The notes under the pieces are model-generated. The model made no database searches. It had not been told where the DNA came from and saw only the letters and a program-made list of their open reading frames with translations. Below are positions 63,743 to 64,000 of a stretch of 64,000 bases of DNA, piece by piece (position 1 is the first letter of the stretch; each line of letters opens with the position of its first letter). The DNA is from Synchiropus splendidus (Eukaryota > Chordata > Actinopteri > Syngnathiformes > Callionymidae). The position numbers and the translations under genes were made by a program. Location of the stretch: positions 30,567,937-30,631,936 of the forward strand of contig NC_071334.1 of NCBI RefSeq assembly GCF_027744825.2. The letters run 5' to 3'.

Positions 63743-64000
63743 GAATACCTTAAGGGCTTTAATGCTGGCTTCAGTAATATACCTCATACTTTGTGTACGC
63801 ACTTCTGGCCTCTTGAGGATCATTACTTTCATTTTCCGTCACTGCTTCACATGCTTCCATATACACACCAGGGTGAGCAGCCCAGAGTCCAAAGTTTATG
63901 ACAATGACAAACTCTTGGCTACTGTGGAGTATTGATAATGTACCTCTTGCACAAAAAAGGAAACTGAGGCAGCCTTGTAGGAGGCAGTGGTTGGTGAAGC

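Noticed and set aside
63475..63832. Cys-Leu-Ser-Val and Thr-Asp-Arg-Gln repeat 'proteins' on both strands
   Set aside because: These are translations of the (CTGT)n microsatellite.

Overview
This window is vertebrate nuclear DNA, almost certainly from a ray-finned fish. The coding exons are short, have GT..AG boundaries and sit in long AT-rich introns. Interspersed repeats of kinds typical of teleost genomes are frequent: LINE reverse-transcriptase remnants, several classes of non-autonomous DNA transposon, and long microsatellites. There are no operons, no bacterial gene density, and no rRNA or CRISPR array. I saw no intact tRNA gene, only a possible tRNA-derived SINE head.

Two protein-coding genes are supported, arranged head to head. 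cpped1, a calcineurin-like metallophosphoesterase, is on the minus strand. Five coding exons read from about 28.27 kb leftward to 10.07 kb and join in frame to give 240 residues. The terminal exon, which should carry the GHYH metal-binding motif, was not found and probably lies beyond the left edge. shisa9 (CKAMP44-type AMPA-receptor auxiliary subunit) is on the plus strand. Its first coding exon is at 33,313-33,827 and its second at 36,793-36,899; the remaining exons were not found and probably lie beyond the right edge. As I recall, CPPED1 and SHISA9 are divergent neighbours on human 16p13, which supports both names.

Layout: 1-10,070 is the last visible cpped1 intron; 10,071-11,587 holds three clustered cpped1 exons; 11,588-23,787 is a 12 kb intron; 23,788-24,006 is exon 2; 24,007-28,202 is intron 1; 28,203-28,266 is exon 1. 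From 28,267 to about 32,950 is the intergenic region, with a LINE fragment, a TTAA-flanked element and one arm of an inverted repeat. From about 32,900 to 33,312 is the likely shisa9 promoter and 5' leader, with a TATA box and an upstream ORF. shisa9 intron 1 covers 33,828-36,792 and intron 2 runs from 36,900 to the end.

I did not find a new molecular system. The most interesting signals are: an inverted repeat of about 63/74 bp whose second arm lies in the shisa9 leader and contains the start of a 48-codon uORF; a divergent shisa9 exon 2; a near-perfect 91-bp palindromic mini-transposon; two copies of one mini-transposon family related by internal deletions at microhomology; a TTAA-flanked piggyBac-type element; and a 290-codon antisense open frame of unknown meaning in shisa9 intron 2.
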